Below, one piece after another: positions 47,601 through 59,600 of a DNA stretch of 64,000 bases. The position numbers were made by a program, and so were the translations under genes. The notes beneath the pieces are model-generated. The model was given only the letters and a program-made list of their open reading frames with translations, was not told the DNA's origin and did no database searches. The stretch covers positions 478,100,617 to 478,164,616 of the forward strand of contig NC_057864.1 in assembly GCF_019393635.1 (NCBI RefSeq), written 5' to 3'. Every line of letters starts with the position of its first letter. Positions within the stretch are counted from its first letter, which is position 1. This DNA comes from Dromiciops gliroides. Lineage: Eukaryota > Chordata > Mammalia > Microbiotheria > Microbiotheriidae.

Positions 47601-50600
47601 CTCTGCAAAATGAAGGGGCTGGAGGGGATGGCCTGTCACCTCTCACCAGCTCAGCCCAGGTAAGTGACTCTCCAGGCAGAGGTTGCTGCCCCTTCCTTCT
47701 GGCTCATCTGGGGGGTGGGCATTTGATGTTTGTTTACAAGCGTGGTCACAAGCCCAAGGCTGCTCCACAAAGGCTGGCTCTGCCCTTGGGAGAGAAAAGG
47801 AAAAGTCCTGTCGGCCTGCTGTTTCCTTTATTTGTTTTGTTTTGTTTTGTTTTTTAGTGAGGCAATTGGGGTTAAGTGACTTGCCCAGGGTCACACAGCT
47901 AGTAAGTGTGTTAAGTGTCTGAGGCCAGATTTGAACTCAGGTACTCCTGACTCCAGGGCCGGTGCTCTATCCACTGCTGTTTCCTTTAGATTAAGGTCCT
48001 GGCAGAATCGCTGGAATGCTACTCTTGGCAAGAACCCTGTCATGCAGCTAGAAGAAAGCCAGGCAAGTGAGCAGGGCCTCCTCCTCTCGCTGATGACCTG
48101 AATCTCGGTAGTGGTCCACGTCCAGGGCCAACATTCACGGCACGTGGGGTGGAACGTCGCTGGGGAGTAAGAATAATAATGGCCACCATTGATCCAGGTT
48201 TGGGAGGTGCAGTCCTGTGTGACCTCATTGGATCCTCGCAGCCAGCCTCCGAGAGAGGCCGGTGATCATCACCAAGTGGCAGATCAGGAGACCTAGCTTG
48301 GGGGTATTAGCGGTAGGATCTGAACTTTGGTCTTCCTGACTCCAAGCCCAGGACTCATGCTCAGTCGGAGACTGGAAGGATGGCTCTGGAGTTGGAGAGC
48401 CTGGGTTTAAACTGTGCCTTGGCCACTTAGTAGCTGTGTGACCTTGGGTTGGCTGCTTCCCCGGCCTGGCCCTTCGTATCCCCATGTGCAGAACAAAAAG
48501 GTCGGACTGATGCAGAGTGAGGTGAGCACGCCTGGGAGGATGATTTCTACAGCGATGGAGCATCATAAAGAGAGACAGACTTGAAAGACCTTAGAACTCT
48601 GATCGGTGCAATTCAGACTGGAATTCCAGAGGACCAAAGATGAAGCAGGCCACCTACATCCTGCCACACAGCAGCTGCTGGACTAAGAACGAGATACATG
48701 CAGTGGTGGGCACGGACCATCTGGGAATTTGTTTAGCTGGGAGATGTGTGTGTGTTTATGTATATATCATATATACTCATACATATATGTTATATAGACA
48801 TACATATGAAACACACATATATTTGTGATGAGGATTTTCTCTTTTTAAAATCTTCAGTGGGGCAGCTAGGTGGCACAGTGGATAAAGCACTGGCCCTGGA
48901 TTCAGGAAGACCTGAATTCAAATCCAGCCTCAGACACTTGACACTTACTAGTTGTGTGACCCTGGGCAAGTCACTTAACCTTCATTGCCCTGTAAAACAA
49001 CAACAACAAAAAACCAAAAAAACAATAAAAAATTTTTTAGTGCTAGAAGTTGGAGAGAAAAAAGGAATGCTTGTAAAAAATGTTTAAAAATTAAATAGAA
49101 AAGGGCAGCTAGGTGGCACAGTAGATAGAGCACCAGCCCTGGATTCAGGAGGACCTGAGTTCAAATCTGGCCTCAGACACTTAACACTTACTAGCTGTGT
49201 AACCCTGGGCAAGTCACTTAACCCCAATTGCCACATACAGACACAGACACACACAGACACCCCCCCACCCCCGCAAAAAAAAAATTTAAATAAAAAAGAG
49301 GGGCAGATAGAATTCAGGAGGACCTGAATTCAAATTCAGCCTCAGACACTTACTAGCTTTTAAAAAAAAATAATAAAATAAAAAAGAATGGGCCTAGACT
49401 AGCTGGTCTGTGAGGTTCTTTCCAGCTCAGTCTCTGATCCTATGAAAGGCCGAGGCTGCACTGTAGGATTTGAAACACTCGGCAGTTATGGTGGGAGGGA
49501 AGGGATGTTGGTTGTTTGTGGGCCTAGATGCCACTGGAAGCTCCTGTAACTTCCTTTCTCAGGAGGGGGCTGGTCCCAGCCATCTAGCGCCAACATGGCT
49601 TCAATGAAGAGGCAGGCTTTGATGACAGGGGCCTGAGAGGCAAAAGTCTAGGGGCAGAGAAGGGGGTGGTGGTAGTGGTTGTTCTTATTTCTGCCATGAG
49701 CTCATTGAAGGGATAATTACCACAAATTAACCTCTGGGTGGCAGAGACAACCCCCACCCCCACCGCAGGCAAAGAGGCCCCAGAGACATCTGTGTGTAAA
49801 CTTGGTTAATCGTAGTGTCTTCATGCTACAATAACCAAACTGTCTACACTGGCTGAATTCGGTTTCTGTCAATTTAGGCCTCAATCCACTGCCTTAGGGA
49901 GAGTTTAAGTAAACCATCCAACATGTTTTAAACATTTGAATTGATATTTGTGAAGTTCCCCTAAAAAAAGAATGGACTTTTTGGGGGGTGTCTTTGTACC
50001 CCCAGGGATGAGCACATAGTAACCATTTCATAAATGTTCGTTGAACTGAATGGAGTTTGCCGAGGTCCTGTGACATCTCACCAACTCTCCTTCCAGAAAT
50101 ACCCAAGCTGGACATTTGTGATAAAGAAGCAGCATGGTTAAGGCGCTGGACCTGGCATCAGGGAGACCTGGGTTCTAATCCTGCCTCAGATGTTTACTAG
50201 GGGTGTGACCCATCTTTGTGTCCCATGAGGGGCCAGATCTGAGGGCCTTCTAAGGTCCCTCCCTGGCTCTGAATCTATGAGCCCAGGACCTCTCTGGGCT
50301 CCGGTTTCTTTACTGGCAACACAAGGGGGTAGGCCTCCACGGCCTCTGAGGGCCCTTCCAACTCCAGGGCTGTGACTTAATGATCTCATGAACTCCCCAG
50401 AGCTGGGGTTCTGTGTACAATCAAGGCCCATCGGCCATGCAGCCAGATGCTTGGACTCAATTCTGAGCCCAAACCATATCCTTGAAAAGGGCAGGATCTT
50501 ATCATGGAAGGAGGTACAGGCCTTTCATACAGACACGAACAGAAGGAAACCCCAGTGAGCTTTGGGTCAGGGGGATGTGGCTGTGGGAACAGGAATGGGA

Positions 50601-53600
50601 AAGCCCTACCTCCTTCTGGGAAGCTTGAACCACCCTAAAGGGGGGCACTGGGCCCACTGTATCGGGAAGAGGAGCTGGGCTGCCCAGCCGGCTGCTGGCT
50701 ACCCACCCTCCTGCCCCAGCTCCCTTAGCCTTGTCACCAGGGACCTTGGAAAATCCAATTAAGCTTCTTCCTAATCATTTAAGCACAGGAAGCTCCCAGA
50801 AAAGAAAAAAAGGGGGGGGGGTGGGAAGGAAGGAAGGCAGCTGGCCCAGCTGGTCCTCTGGGGAGACAAGGGAAATCACTGAGCTTTAGGGTGTGTCCGT
50901 TTTCATCTGCCCTGGGAGTTGGGGCTGGGCTGGGGGGTCATAGACACTGGCCCTAAAGAAACAGAAAACAGGGTGGAAAACCTCAGCCATCATGGAAGGA
51001 GCCCTTCTCTGGACACTGCCCATCTTGGGAACTCAAGGGGACTTTACAAGGGAAGGAAATTCCTTGGCCAGAGCCAGCCTGCTGCCCACTTGAGACACAG
51101 CACAGCCAGATGCAGCACCTTCCCCCCTTTGGATGGGACTCCTGATCAGCAGAGCTCAGGGTCTGGGGAATGGGCTGCCAACTCACTCTGTCAGTCTACT
51201 TTTATTAAGCGCCTTCTATGTGCCAGGCACTGTGCCGAGAGCTGAGGATACAAAAAGAGGCAAAAGGCAATCCCCGTTCTCTAGCAGCTCACACCGCTGG
51301 AGCAGGGTTGAGAAAAGGACTCTGGAATGCCCCTCAGGCTTTTCTCCATCTGTCCACCCATCCATCCACCCACCCACCCACCCATCCATCCATCCATCCA
51401 TCCATCCATCCATCCATCCATCCATCCATCCATCCATCCACCCACCCATCCATCCATGCATGTATTCATAGAATCATGGACTTTGAGTTGGAAGACCTTT
51501 GAATGTCATTGAGTCCAACTCTCTCTTTTTACAGATGAGGAAATGACACAGAAAGGTGAAATGAATTGTCCAAAGTCACAAGGCAGTGTCTGAGGCAAGA
51601 TTTGAACCCAGATTTTCTAGATGCCAAGTTCAGTGTCCTAGGTACTTTCCTACATATCCTCTTTCCTACCCACCTTTCACTTCCTCCTCTCAGACCTGAG
51701 GCCTTTGCTCTATTTTCCTCCAAAGAGGAGGTGGATTAGAACCGTTCAGACCACATCCAAACTCCTCAGCCTGGCATTCAAGGCTTTTCACCATCTACCC
51801 ATTCCCTCACCCATAACAACCATTGGTTTTCCACTCCTCCTCCAAATTCATTCCCTCCTCTCCAGTCAGGCCAGTGTCCTCCACACACGCCCAGTGTGCT
51901 CCTACTGAGGCCCCCTTGGTCTTCTGGATCCCAGCCCTTGATTAGCCTCCTCTCTCTAGATCAAACTTAAACATCCTTCAAGGCCAACTTCATAGGATCC
52001 CAGATTTAGAGTTGAAAGGGACCTCAGTTGAACCCCCTCATTTTATTGACAAGGAAAAGGGAAGTGACTTGCTCCACATCAGGGGGCAAGGAAGCAGCAG
52101 AGCAAGGATGAGGCTTCTGTTCCACAGTGGTCTCGCCCCTCCTTTGAAGCAATAGACTGGAAGCCACCCAAGGGCAAGGTGGGAGGGCATCTGACTTCTC
52201 TTTGCATCTGTCCTAGCCTGGAGCACAGAGCAGGTGTTTGACCCGTGTTTGTAGAATGGAAATGAAACCATCACAGTTCAACACTTGGCTAGGGTTTGTC
52301 CGTTGGGAGGTGGATGTGTAGCCTGGCTGGGACTTAGGGACCTGCTGGAAGAGGGTGCTGAGGACTGGGGTGGGGAAGAGGGGCAAGACTGGAGGGGGAA
52401 GGGAAGGGAAGTTATGAGACCCAAAAAGAAGAAGGCCAATTCTCCATCCACACTCAAGGCCTTTTGAGGAATGGGAAGTTGAAATAGCTCATGGGATTTA
52501 GTAAGTGAAGAAAATATCACAGGACAGCGACTGCCTAACCACTTATGATCTCTAAGCCAGGATAGACTGGAAGTCAGGCAGGCTTGGGTTCAAATCTGGC
52601 CTCAGACACATACTAGCTGTGTGACCCTGGGCAAGTCACTTAACTGCTTTTGGCCCCAGTTTCCCCATCTGCAAAATGGTGGTAATAAAGATGGTGATGA
52701 TACTGGCACCTACACTTTAGAGTTGTGAGGATCGAATCAAATGATGTATAAAGAGCTTTGCAAATCAGCCCGATATCTTGTTGCCAGTTATTATTATTAT
52801 TGTTATTATTTTTATCCAATGGGAATGATCTTTGATTAAGATGTGACTATTATCTCCAAGTAGAAATGGTGCGGGGAGCATGATGGATGATGTCAGTGTT
52901 TTGAATGTGGTGCAAACAGTGGGATGATTAGGTTAACTTGGTGGGAACCGAAGAGGGAAGTAAGTGCAGGTTTCATCAGGGCCTAACTCTCACTTTCAAT
53001 TCCTTGGGGGGAGGGGGGGTGTAGTGGATAGAAAGCTGACCTGGGTGTGAGGGAGACCTGGGTTCAAGTCCGACCTTCACACACGGGTTGTATCACCCTG
53101 GACAAGTCCCTTAACCTCTCTGCCCCTGGCAATTTTCTATGACTAAGATATCTGAGTGGCTGATCTGCCCCAGTGGAGAGTTTCCACCCTAGGTCCATAA
53201 TGGACACCTGAAGTTCCGGGGTTGGGCATTTGACCCCTACTGTCCCTCCCCACCAATCAGTGGAGAATCCAGCTGGGCATGATTATTGTTCTTTGCTTTC
53301 CAATTATGATGGGAGTCCTTTGATGTCAAAGATGATGGTTTTTGCCTATTTTCTGTGCTTCTCCCCTCCTCCCCCCAGCTTGTGGTAGGACCCAAGACTA
53401 GGTAATAAGAACAAGAATAATAACTAACATTCATATAGTACCTACTATGTCTTGGGCACTGTACTAAGTGCCCTGAAAATATTCTCTCATTTGATCCTCG
53501 TATCGACTCAGGGAGGGAGGGAGGTGTTATTCTTATTATGCCCATCTCACAGTTGAGGGAATGGAGGCAACTGCAGGTGAAGTGACTGGTCCAGGGTCAA

Positions 53601-56600
53601 ACAGTTAGTAAGCAACTGAGGCCAGACTTGAACTCCGGTCTTCCTGACTCCAGGCTCAAAGGTGTGCCCCTTATGCTGCCTGGTTGCCTCCGGTTGTTCA
53701 ATATAGACGCGTTTGCTGCGTTTTCCAGTCTCTGTTGCCCCTCCCCCACCTCCTTCGGCAGCCTGACAGAGGCATTTTTTGAGGAATGAATGATGGGACA
53801 CATTCTAGCCCTCTTTAAGCCCGGGCTAACCCAGGCCGCATTTCTTCCCCTCCAGCTCTCATCCCTCAGCATGGCGAAGGCAATGGGGAGTCCGAGACAG
53901 ACCGACTTTGGCCCACCCAGTAACTGATGACGAGATGGAAGCCTTTGCCGCTGTGGCTGCCCCTGGAAGCGGAAGCTTTGGATGCGGGCGACTTACCATG
54001 CTGAGGGTGGCCTTGTCCCAGGGACTCAGGCTCAGGTACTTCCTCTGCCGTTCCTGAAATCAGACACAAAGCAAGACCTCATGAAACACTTAGCTGGTCT
54101 TTCTTTGCCACCTCAAGGGCAGGCTCCGTGGGGCAGACTCAGGTTGGAGTCATGGGGATGGGGGAGGAGGCTCCGAGAATCCGAGGCCCAGACGGTAGGG
54201 ACCTCGAGGATCACAGAGGCCACCCAGGGAGGGGGAGGGGCTAAAGGTCATGGCTTCAGAGCTGGAAGGGCCCTCGGGGACATCTGCTCCAGCTCCTTTG
54301 ATTGCAGAGGGGGAAACGAAGCCTGGAGAAGTTAGACTTGCCCAAGGTCACCTGGTTAGCAAGAGGCAATTGGTATGAGATTGAGGGAGAATTCTGCAGC
54401 ACAGGGGACATGTGAGCTCCTGCTCACTCCCTTCTCCCCAAACCAAATTACCTTTATGTGTTTATCAGATATACTTACAGATATGTACGTTAGCCCCTTT
54501 GTCCCCCAATAGAAGCTCCCTGAAGGCAGGGAATTTCTCTTTTTCTTTACTTTCTCTTTCTCTCTCTCTCTTCCTTCCTTCCTTCCTTCCTTCCTTTCTT
54601 CCTTCTCTTTCTTCTATTTCTTTCTTTTTCTCTCTTCCTTCCTTTTTCTTTCCTCCTTTCCTCCCTCCCTCTTTCCCTCTCTCCCTCCCTTCCTTCCTTC
54701 CTTCTCTTTCTTTCCTTTCTCTTTTTCTTCTATTTCTTTCTTTTTCTCTCTTCCTTCCTTTTTCTTTCCTCCCTCCCTCTTTCTCTTCCTTCTTTCCTTC
54801 CTTCCTTCCTTCCTTCCTTCCTTCCTTCCTTCCTTCCTTCCTTCCTTCCTTCCTTCCTTCCTTCCTTCCTTCCTTCCTTCCTTCCTTCCTCTCTTTCTTT
54901 CTTCCTTGTAGTTTCAGTGCCTTGTACCCAGTAGGTTTTTAATAAATGCTTGTTGATAGAATTATCTCACCTAGGTTCCCTGGCTTCCTCCAATTTCCCA
55001 CCTTTTCCAGAGACCCCTTCCCAACTCCCCTTAATTCCAATGCTTCCCCTTTATTAATTGCTGCCAATTTTTCCTGATGAATCTTATTTTCAATCACTTC
55101 TTTTCATGTTTTCTCTCCCATTAGACTTTAAGCTTCTTATGAGCAGGGTTGGTCTTCTTTTCCCAGAACTTCTATAGTGCCTAACATCCAGTAGGTGCTC
55201 AATAAATGTTTAATGACTAACCAATGGATTGTAATAGGTTCTTGGACTGAGACCTTACAGGCTCTCTGGCTCTGGCTTCTCTTCTCTTTATGAGGTTCCT
55301 GACTCTGGGCAGCAGGGCACCTCCGCATGGCAGAAAGCCAAACTAGAGAGAGGGCAAGTGGGACTGGCTTACGCACCTTCTTGCTGAAGGAGGAGAATGG
55401 GTCTAGGCGCTCTTCATATTGGGATGAGTAGCGGAGTTCTGTGTCATCACTGCTGCTGCCCTATGGGACAATAAGACAGACCTTCAGCCTGGAGCCCCCT
55501 GGTGTGGGTGCTCCCAGGGCACACCTGCTGCTGGTTTGAATGCTGGGCATTAGTTAATGAGGAGACTGGTAAATTTGGAAGTTGAGGATCTGGGTTCAAA
55601 TCCTACCTTTGACACATTACCAGTGGGGCCCTGGGCGCATCCCTTAATTCCCCCAGGCCTCAGTTTCCCCATCTACAAAATGAGGTCCCTCTAAGGTCCT
55701 CTCCCAACTCTAACTCTGTGATCATAGTTTAGAATCCACAGGTTAAAAACAACAATGACAAATGTCCCAGTGATTGCTTCCCATGAGGCCTCGGGCTGTA
55801 GCCTACTAGCCCAGGTTATGATTCTCTGGATCCCCCCCTCCCAACTCCCCACTCTGCTTTAGAAGAGAGGTTGTATTCTCTGAGCACTCAGGCTGTGTGG
55901 CTGGAATTGACTTCGGGGGAACAGGGCCAGGCAGGAAGCTGGGCTGGGAATACAGTTGGCTGCTTTGGCAGTGAACGTCGTCACTTCTCTGTGTGTTGGC
56001 CTGTCCTCTGGGCTTACCCTCCTATAGAGTACACATCGCTCCCGGCAGGGGCCCTGCATGTCCTCTTAGGACAGCATCTCCCAGGAGCACAGGGAAAAGG
56101 CCATGTGGGTGGACTCAGTGGGCCTGGGCTTTTCCCCTGGGCCAGTGTGGCCTCAATTTCCCCATCAGGAAAATGGACTTGGTAGCCTTTGAGGTCCCTT
56201 CTAGCCTGAGATTTATAACTCCACCTGTGTGAAGCTGAGCATAAGAAAAACAGCAGCAGCTGGCACTGAGATTTCAAAGCGCTTTAGACAGTGATCATTT
56301 CATCTGACCCTCACTCTGACCTTGAAGGGTAAGCGACCTAGTTCCCACAGGCACCAAGCGTTGGACCTGGGGTTTGAGCCTCCATCATCGGGGTCCTAGA
56401 TCTAGGGCTGGAAAGCCATCTAGTCCCACCTGCTCATTTTACAGATGAGGACACTGAGACCCAGAGCAATTTGCCCAAGGTCAGACAGGTGGTAAGTGAC
56501 TGAAGCAGGATTTGAACTTTGACTCCAAAGCTGTCTGGTGACAAGATGGGAGGGACCTTATTCTCTACACGTCGTCCTCTGTTCTGCCTCTGGCTGGTGG

Positions 56601-59600
56601 AGGCTGAGGCTGGTAGGGAAGAGGGGACAAGGGCTGGTACTGCCCTCTGATGGGAGACAGCTTCATTCAGAAACAGCCCAACTCCTGGCCCTGAGTCTCC
56701 CTACTCCTTTGCTCCAGTAGGATCTGTGGGCGGGTCGATTCTTTCTGCTATCGCCCCAAACAAACCATGATCCACCCCCACTCCCCCATCCCCATCCATC
56801 TCTCCCCCCACCTCCATCCACACCAGCATCCTCTCTTAAGGACCAGTGATGGTGCTGATGTTGGTAAGGAGGCACTGCCCCCTGCTGGCCAGCATTAGAA
56901 CTACACTCCTATTGTTCTAAGGGACCTCAGGAGGCAGCCAAACTCACCAGCTGCGAATGTAATTGGGAAATGTTTAACAAAGTAAATAAAAACCCTGCAA
57001 AGATCACGTTGATTTGTGGTTTGAGTTTGACGTCACCTCTGATCTAGTCCAACGTCTTCATTTTACTCAACACCTCCGCCCTCATTACGAACTTGACGAA
57101 TAGGAACATTTCTATACATGACCCTGCTTTATGGATGAGAAGACAAAGCCTAAGGTGCTCTGCCCACACCTGTCACCGGAAGCTCTCCGACCTGCAAGGT
57201 CACTCACCATTGGGCTTCTCCTTTGGCCCCTTTCTCTGACGGGCCGCTCCTCCATGTTAAGGAGGACACTCAGGCCGGCCATGTCTTCATTACTTTCCAG
57301 GATGGTCGCCTGGCTTTCTCTACCATGGATAGTTCCTCCCCTGCTTTTCCACCTTTCTTTGATGTGTTGTCTCCCTTCATTAGAAGCCCCTTGAGGATAG
57401 CCTTCCCCCCGGACTTCCTGGTGGACTCCATTTGCAGCAGAAGGGAGGGCAAGGGGCAGGGGGCACTCACGTGGCTGGGGTAGCTCTGGAGGAACTTGAT
57501 TTTCTCATACAGCTTGATGTTGTCAGCACGGAGGCTGTCCAGCTCACTCTGCAGAGCCTGGATGGTGTGCTGGGTCAGGCGGCTCTCCTGGATGTTGAGG
57601 GGAGAGGAGACACCGTTAGGCTGGTCTGCAGGTGTACTATATGGGTGTGGTGGGAGGGAGCGTGAGGGGCTCTGCCCCATTAGACTGGGAGCTTCTTGAG
57701 GGCAGGGACTGTCTTTTGCCTCTTTTTGTATCCCTAGCACTTAGCAGAGTGCCTGCACATAGTAGGTGCTTAATAAATGCTTACTGATTATGAAATGACA
57801 TTGCTTAACAAAAAAGCAGCAGCAGGTAGACCCGTCCATGTCTACCTGAAACAGCCTCAGACAAGCCCCTTTCGTTCTTCCTAATTTGAGAGCAGGGACA
57901 GCACAGGGACTGGGACAGGGAACTTCTGGGTGAGGAAAGGCCCTCTTCCCATGCAGGTAGGCACCTTCTCAGTAACTCAAGAGCCTCAGGGGGTGCCTGG
58001 GGCACTGAGAGGTGAGGGACTTGCCCAAGGTCACACAGCTTGTATATGTTAGAGGGGAGACTGGAACCCAAGTCTTGATGATTCTGAGGCTGTTCTCCAT
58101 TCATGGTTCTCTAGTGGAATCTCTAATATTCAGGAGCAGATTCCCGAAGACTGGCCAAAGGAGCCAGGGTGGACTGCGGGGAAGAGCAGAGTCCAAGACC
58201 ATCCTGGGGGAGGACACCAGGGCCTGAGCGCGGCCGGTCACTGATGGATCTACTCACCGCTTCCAGCTCTTGGTTCCTCACCCGGAAACGCTCCCTCTGG
58301 CTGGAGATAATGGACAGCAGGGAGTCCACCTGGCCCTCCGGGAGCCCAGCGCTGGGAGTCGGAGTGTAGCCTAGGAAAGAACACTCACGGTGAGAGGATG
58401 CAGGGGAGGCTGGGGTGAAGGGAGTGGAGGAGGAGAGGGGCCTCTGAGGCAAGGGGAGAAATCCCACTGAGGCCAATGGCTGCCCACAAGCCTTTCCTAC
58501 GGCCTTCTGTGTGGCAGGCCGGGGGCACACACGATTCCTCTTGGGCTGGTGCCAGCTCCTCTTGGTACAAATACCCTGGTCAGGGAATGGCAGCGCCAGG
58601 GGAAGCCTCCATTCATCTCCATGGAAAGCCCCTCTCACTGTCTGGGAATCTCCTGGGAAGGGGAGCTTGGGCCCGATGATCTCTGGGGTCCCTTCCATTT
58701 CAGATGCCTAGAGATCAGCCCCATGCCCACACACAGCATCTGCCCACATCTGCAAAGAGCTCTGGGAGTCTCTGGAGGCTGCATCCGCATTACAGGAACC
58801 CACTGAACTTCAGCATCCATCCAGTCCAACCGTGCCCCAGGAATCCCTAGTGTAACACGTCTCCTTGGATCCTCGGACCAGAGGGAGCATCGTCCCCATT
58901 TGACAGATAAGGGAACCGAGGCCCAGGACGGTCGTCACTTGTCCACATGGACAGTGAATGGAAGAGCTAGGATTCGAACTCAGGTCTCCTGACTCGGAAT
59001 CTAGTGTGCTTCCAACCATAGGTAGATCCTTGTAAAGAAAAAGGCCCCTCGCCTGGGCATCCTGGGACCACAGCTTGGAGCTGGCAGCAGTTACCCAATC
59101 CACTTCCTTCAGTATATTGCTAGAGTTGGTTGTTAAATATTTACCAGCACACCCCTGGATGGAGGTATTTCCTTGGGAATTTGCACCCTATTTGAGAGAT
59201 GCCAAACCTTCCTTTTAGGGGGGAGGTCGCTATGCCTCTTCTTCAGCTGAAGGCAGCCCAAGCCAAGTGTTCAGATGGCCCATCCTTGGTCCTCCCTCCA
59301 TCCCTCCAGTTCACTGGGGTTGGTGGCTTCTGGTGGTGCCACCCCCTGAACTGACTGTGCATTCATCTTATTCATATTTCTTAGATATTGATATGTATTT
59401 GCCTGAGGGTTGGATCGGTTTCAACCTTTGTCTTGGTATTCTCAGTCATCTGTCATGGCACCCGCATGCTAACACAAGGATCCTGCCTCCCCACTCCCAA
59501 GTCCCACCTCCCTGGGCTGTCATTTCCAATCCTTTTAGTGCTTGGCACATGGTAGGTTTTCCACAGCTGGTTGTTGATAGCGCCTCCTTGAGGACAGAGT

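Larger units (their letters stand above)
42706..53996 (-). other. CASP intron (11.3 kb), repeat-rich
   Basis: Separates the membrane-proximal exon from the transmembrane exon. It contains at least five clear CORE-SINE copies plus a fragment, a CR1/L3 LINE remnant (43676-44830), many MIRs and a CCAT microsatellite. I found no additional CASP exon inside; the frame joins perfectly across it. Confidence 0.8.
55461..57470 (-). other. CASP intron (2.0 kb)
   Basis: Holds a plus-orientation MIR at about 55570-55725 and a minus-orientation MIR at about 56255-56530. The remainder is single-copy-looking sequence without a recognised feature. Confidence 0.75.

Noticed and set aside
835..49087. Many frames containing [22 protein letters not shown] or its antisense
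   Set aside because: The same CORE-SINE translated again and again; useful for locating SINEs, not genes.
910..49295. tRNA genes suggested by the GTTCAAATC-type box B in SINEs
   Set aside because: The box is part of the SINE promoter; no cloverleaf or complete tRNA was found.
51354..51458. CRISPR-like regular repeats
   Set aside because: A vertebrate tetranucleotide microsatellite without spacers.
51133..51502. Frames with HPSIHPSI or MDGWMDGW repeats
   Set aside because: Translation of the CCAT microsatellite.
54412..54942. 176-codon frame of Phe/Leu/Ser/Pro repeats
   Set aside because: Translation of the CCTT microsatellite.
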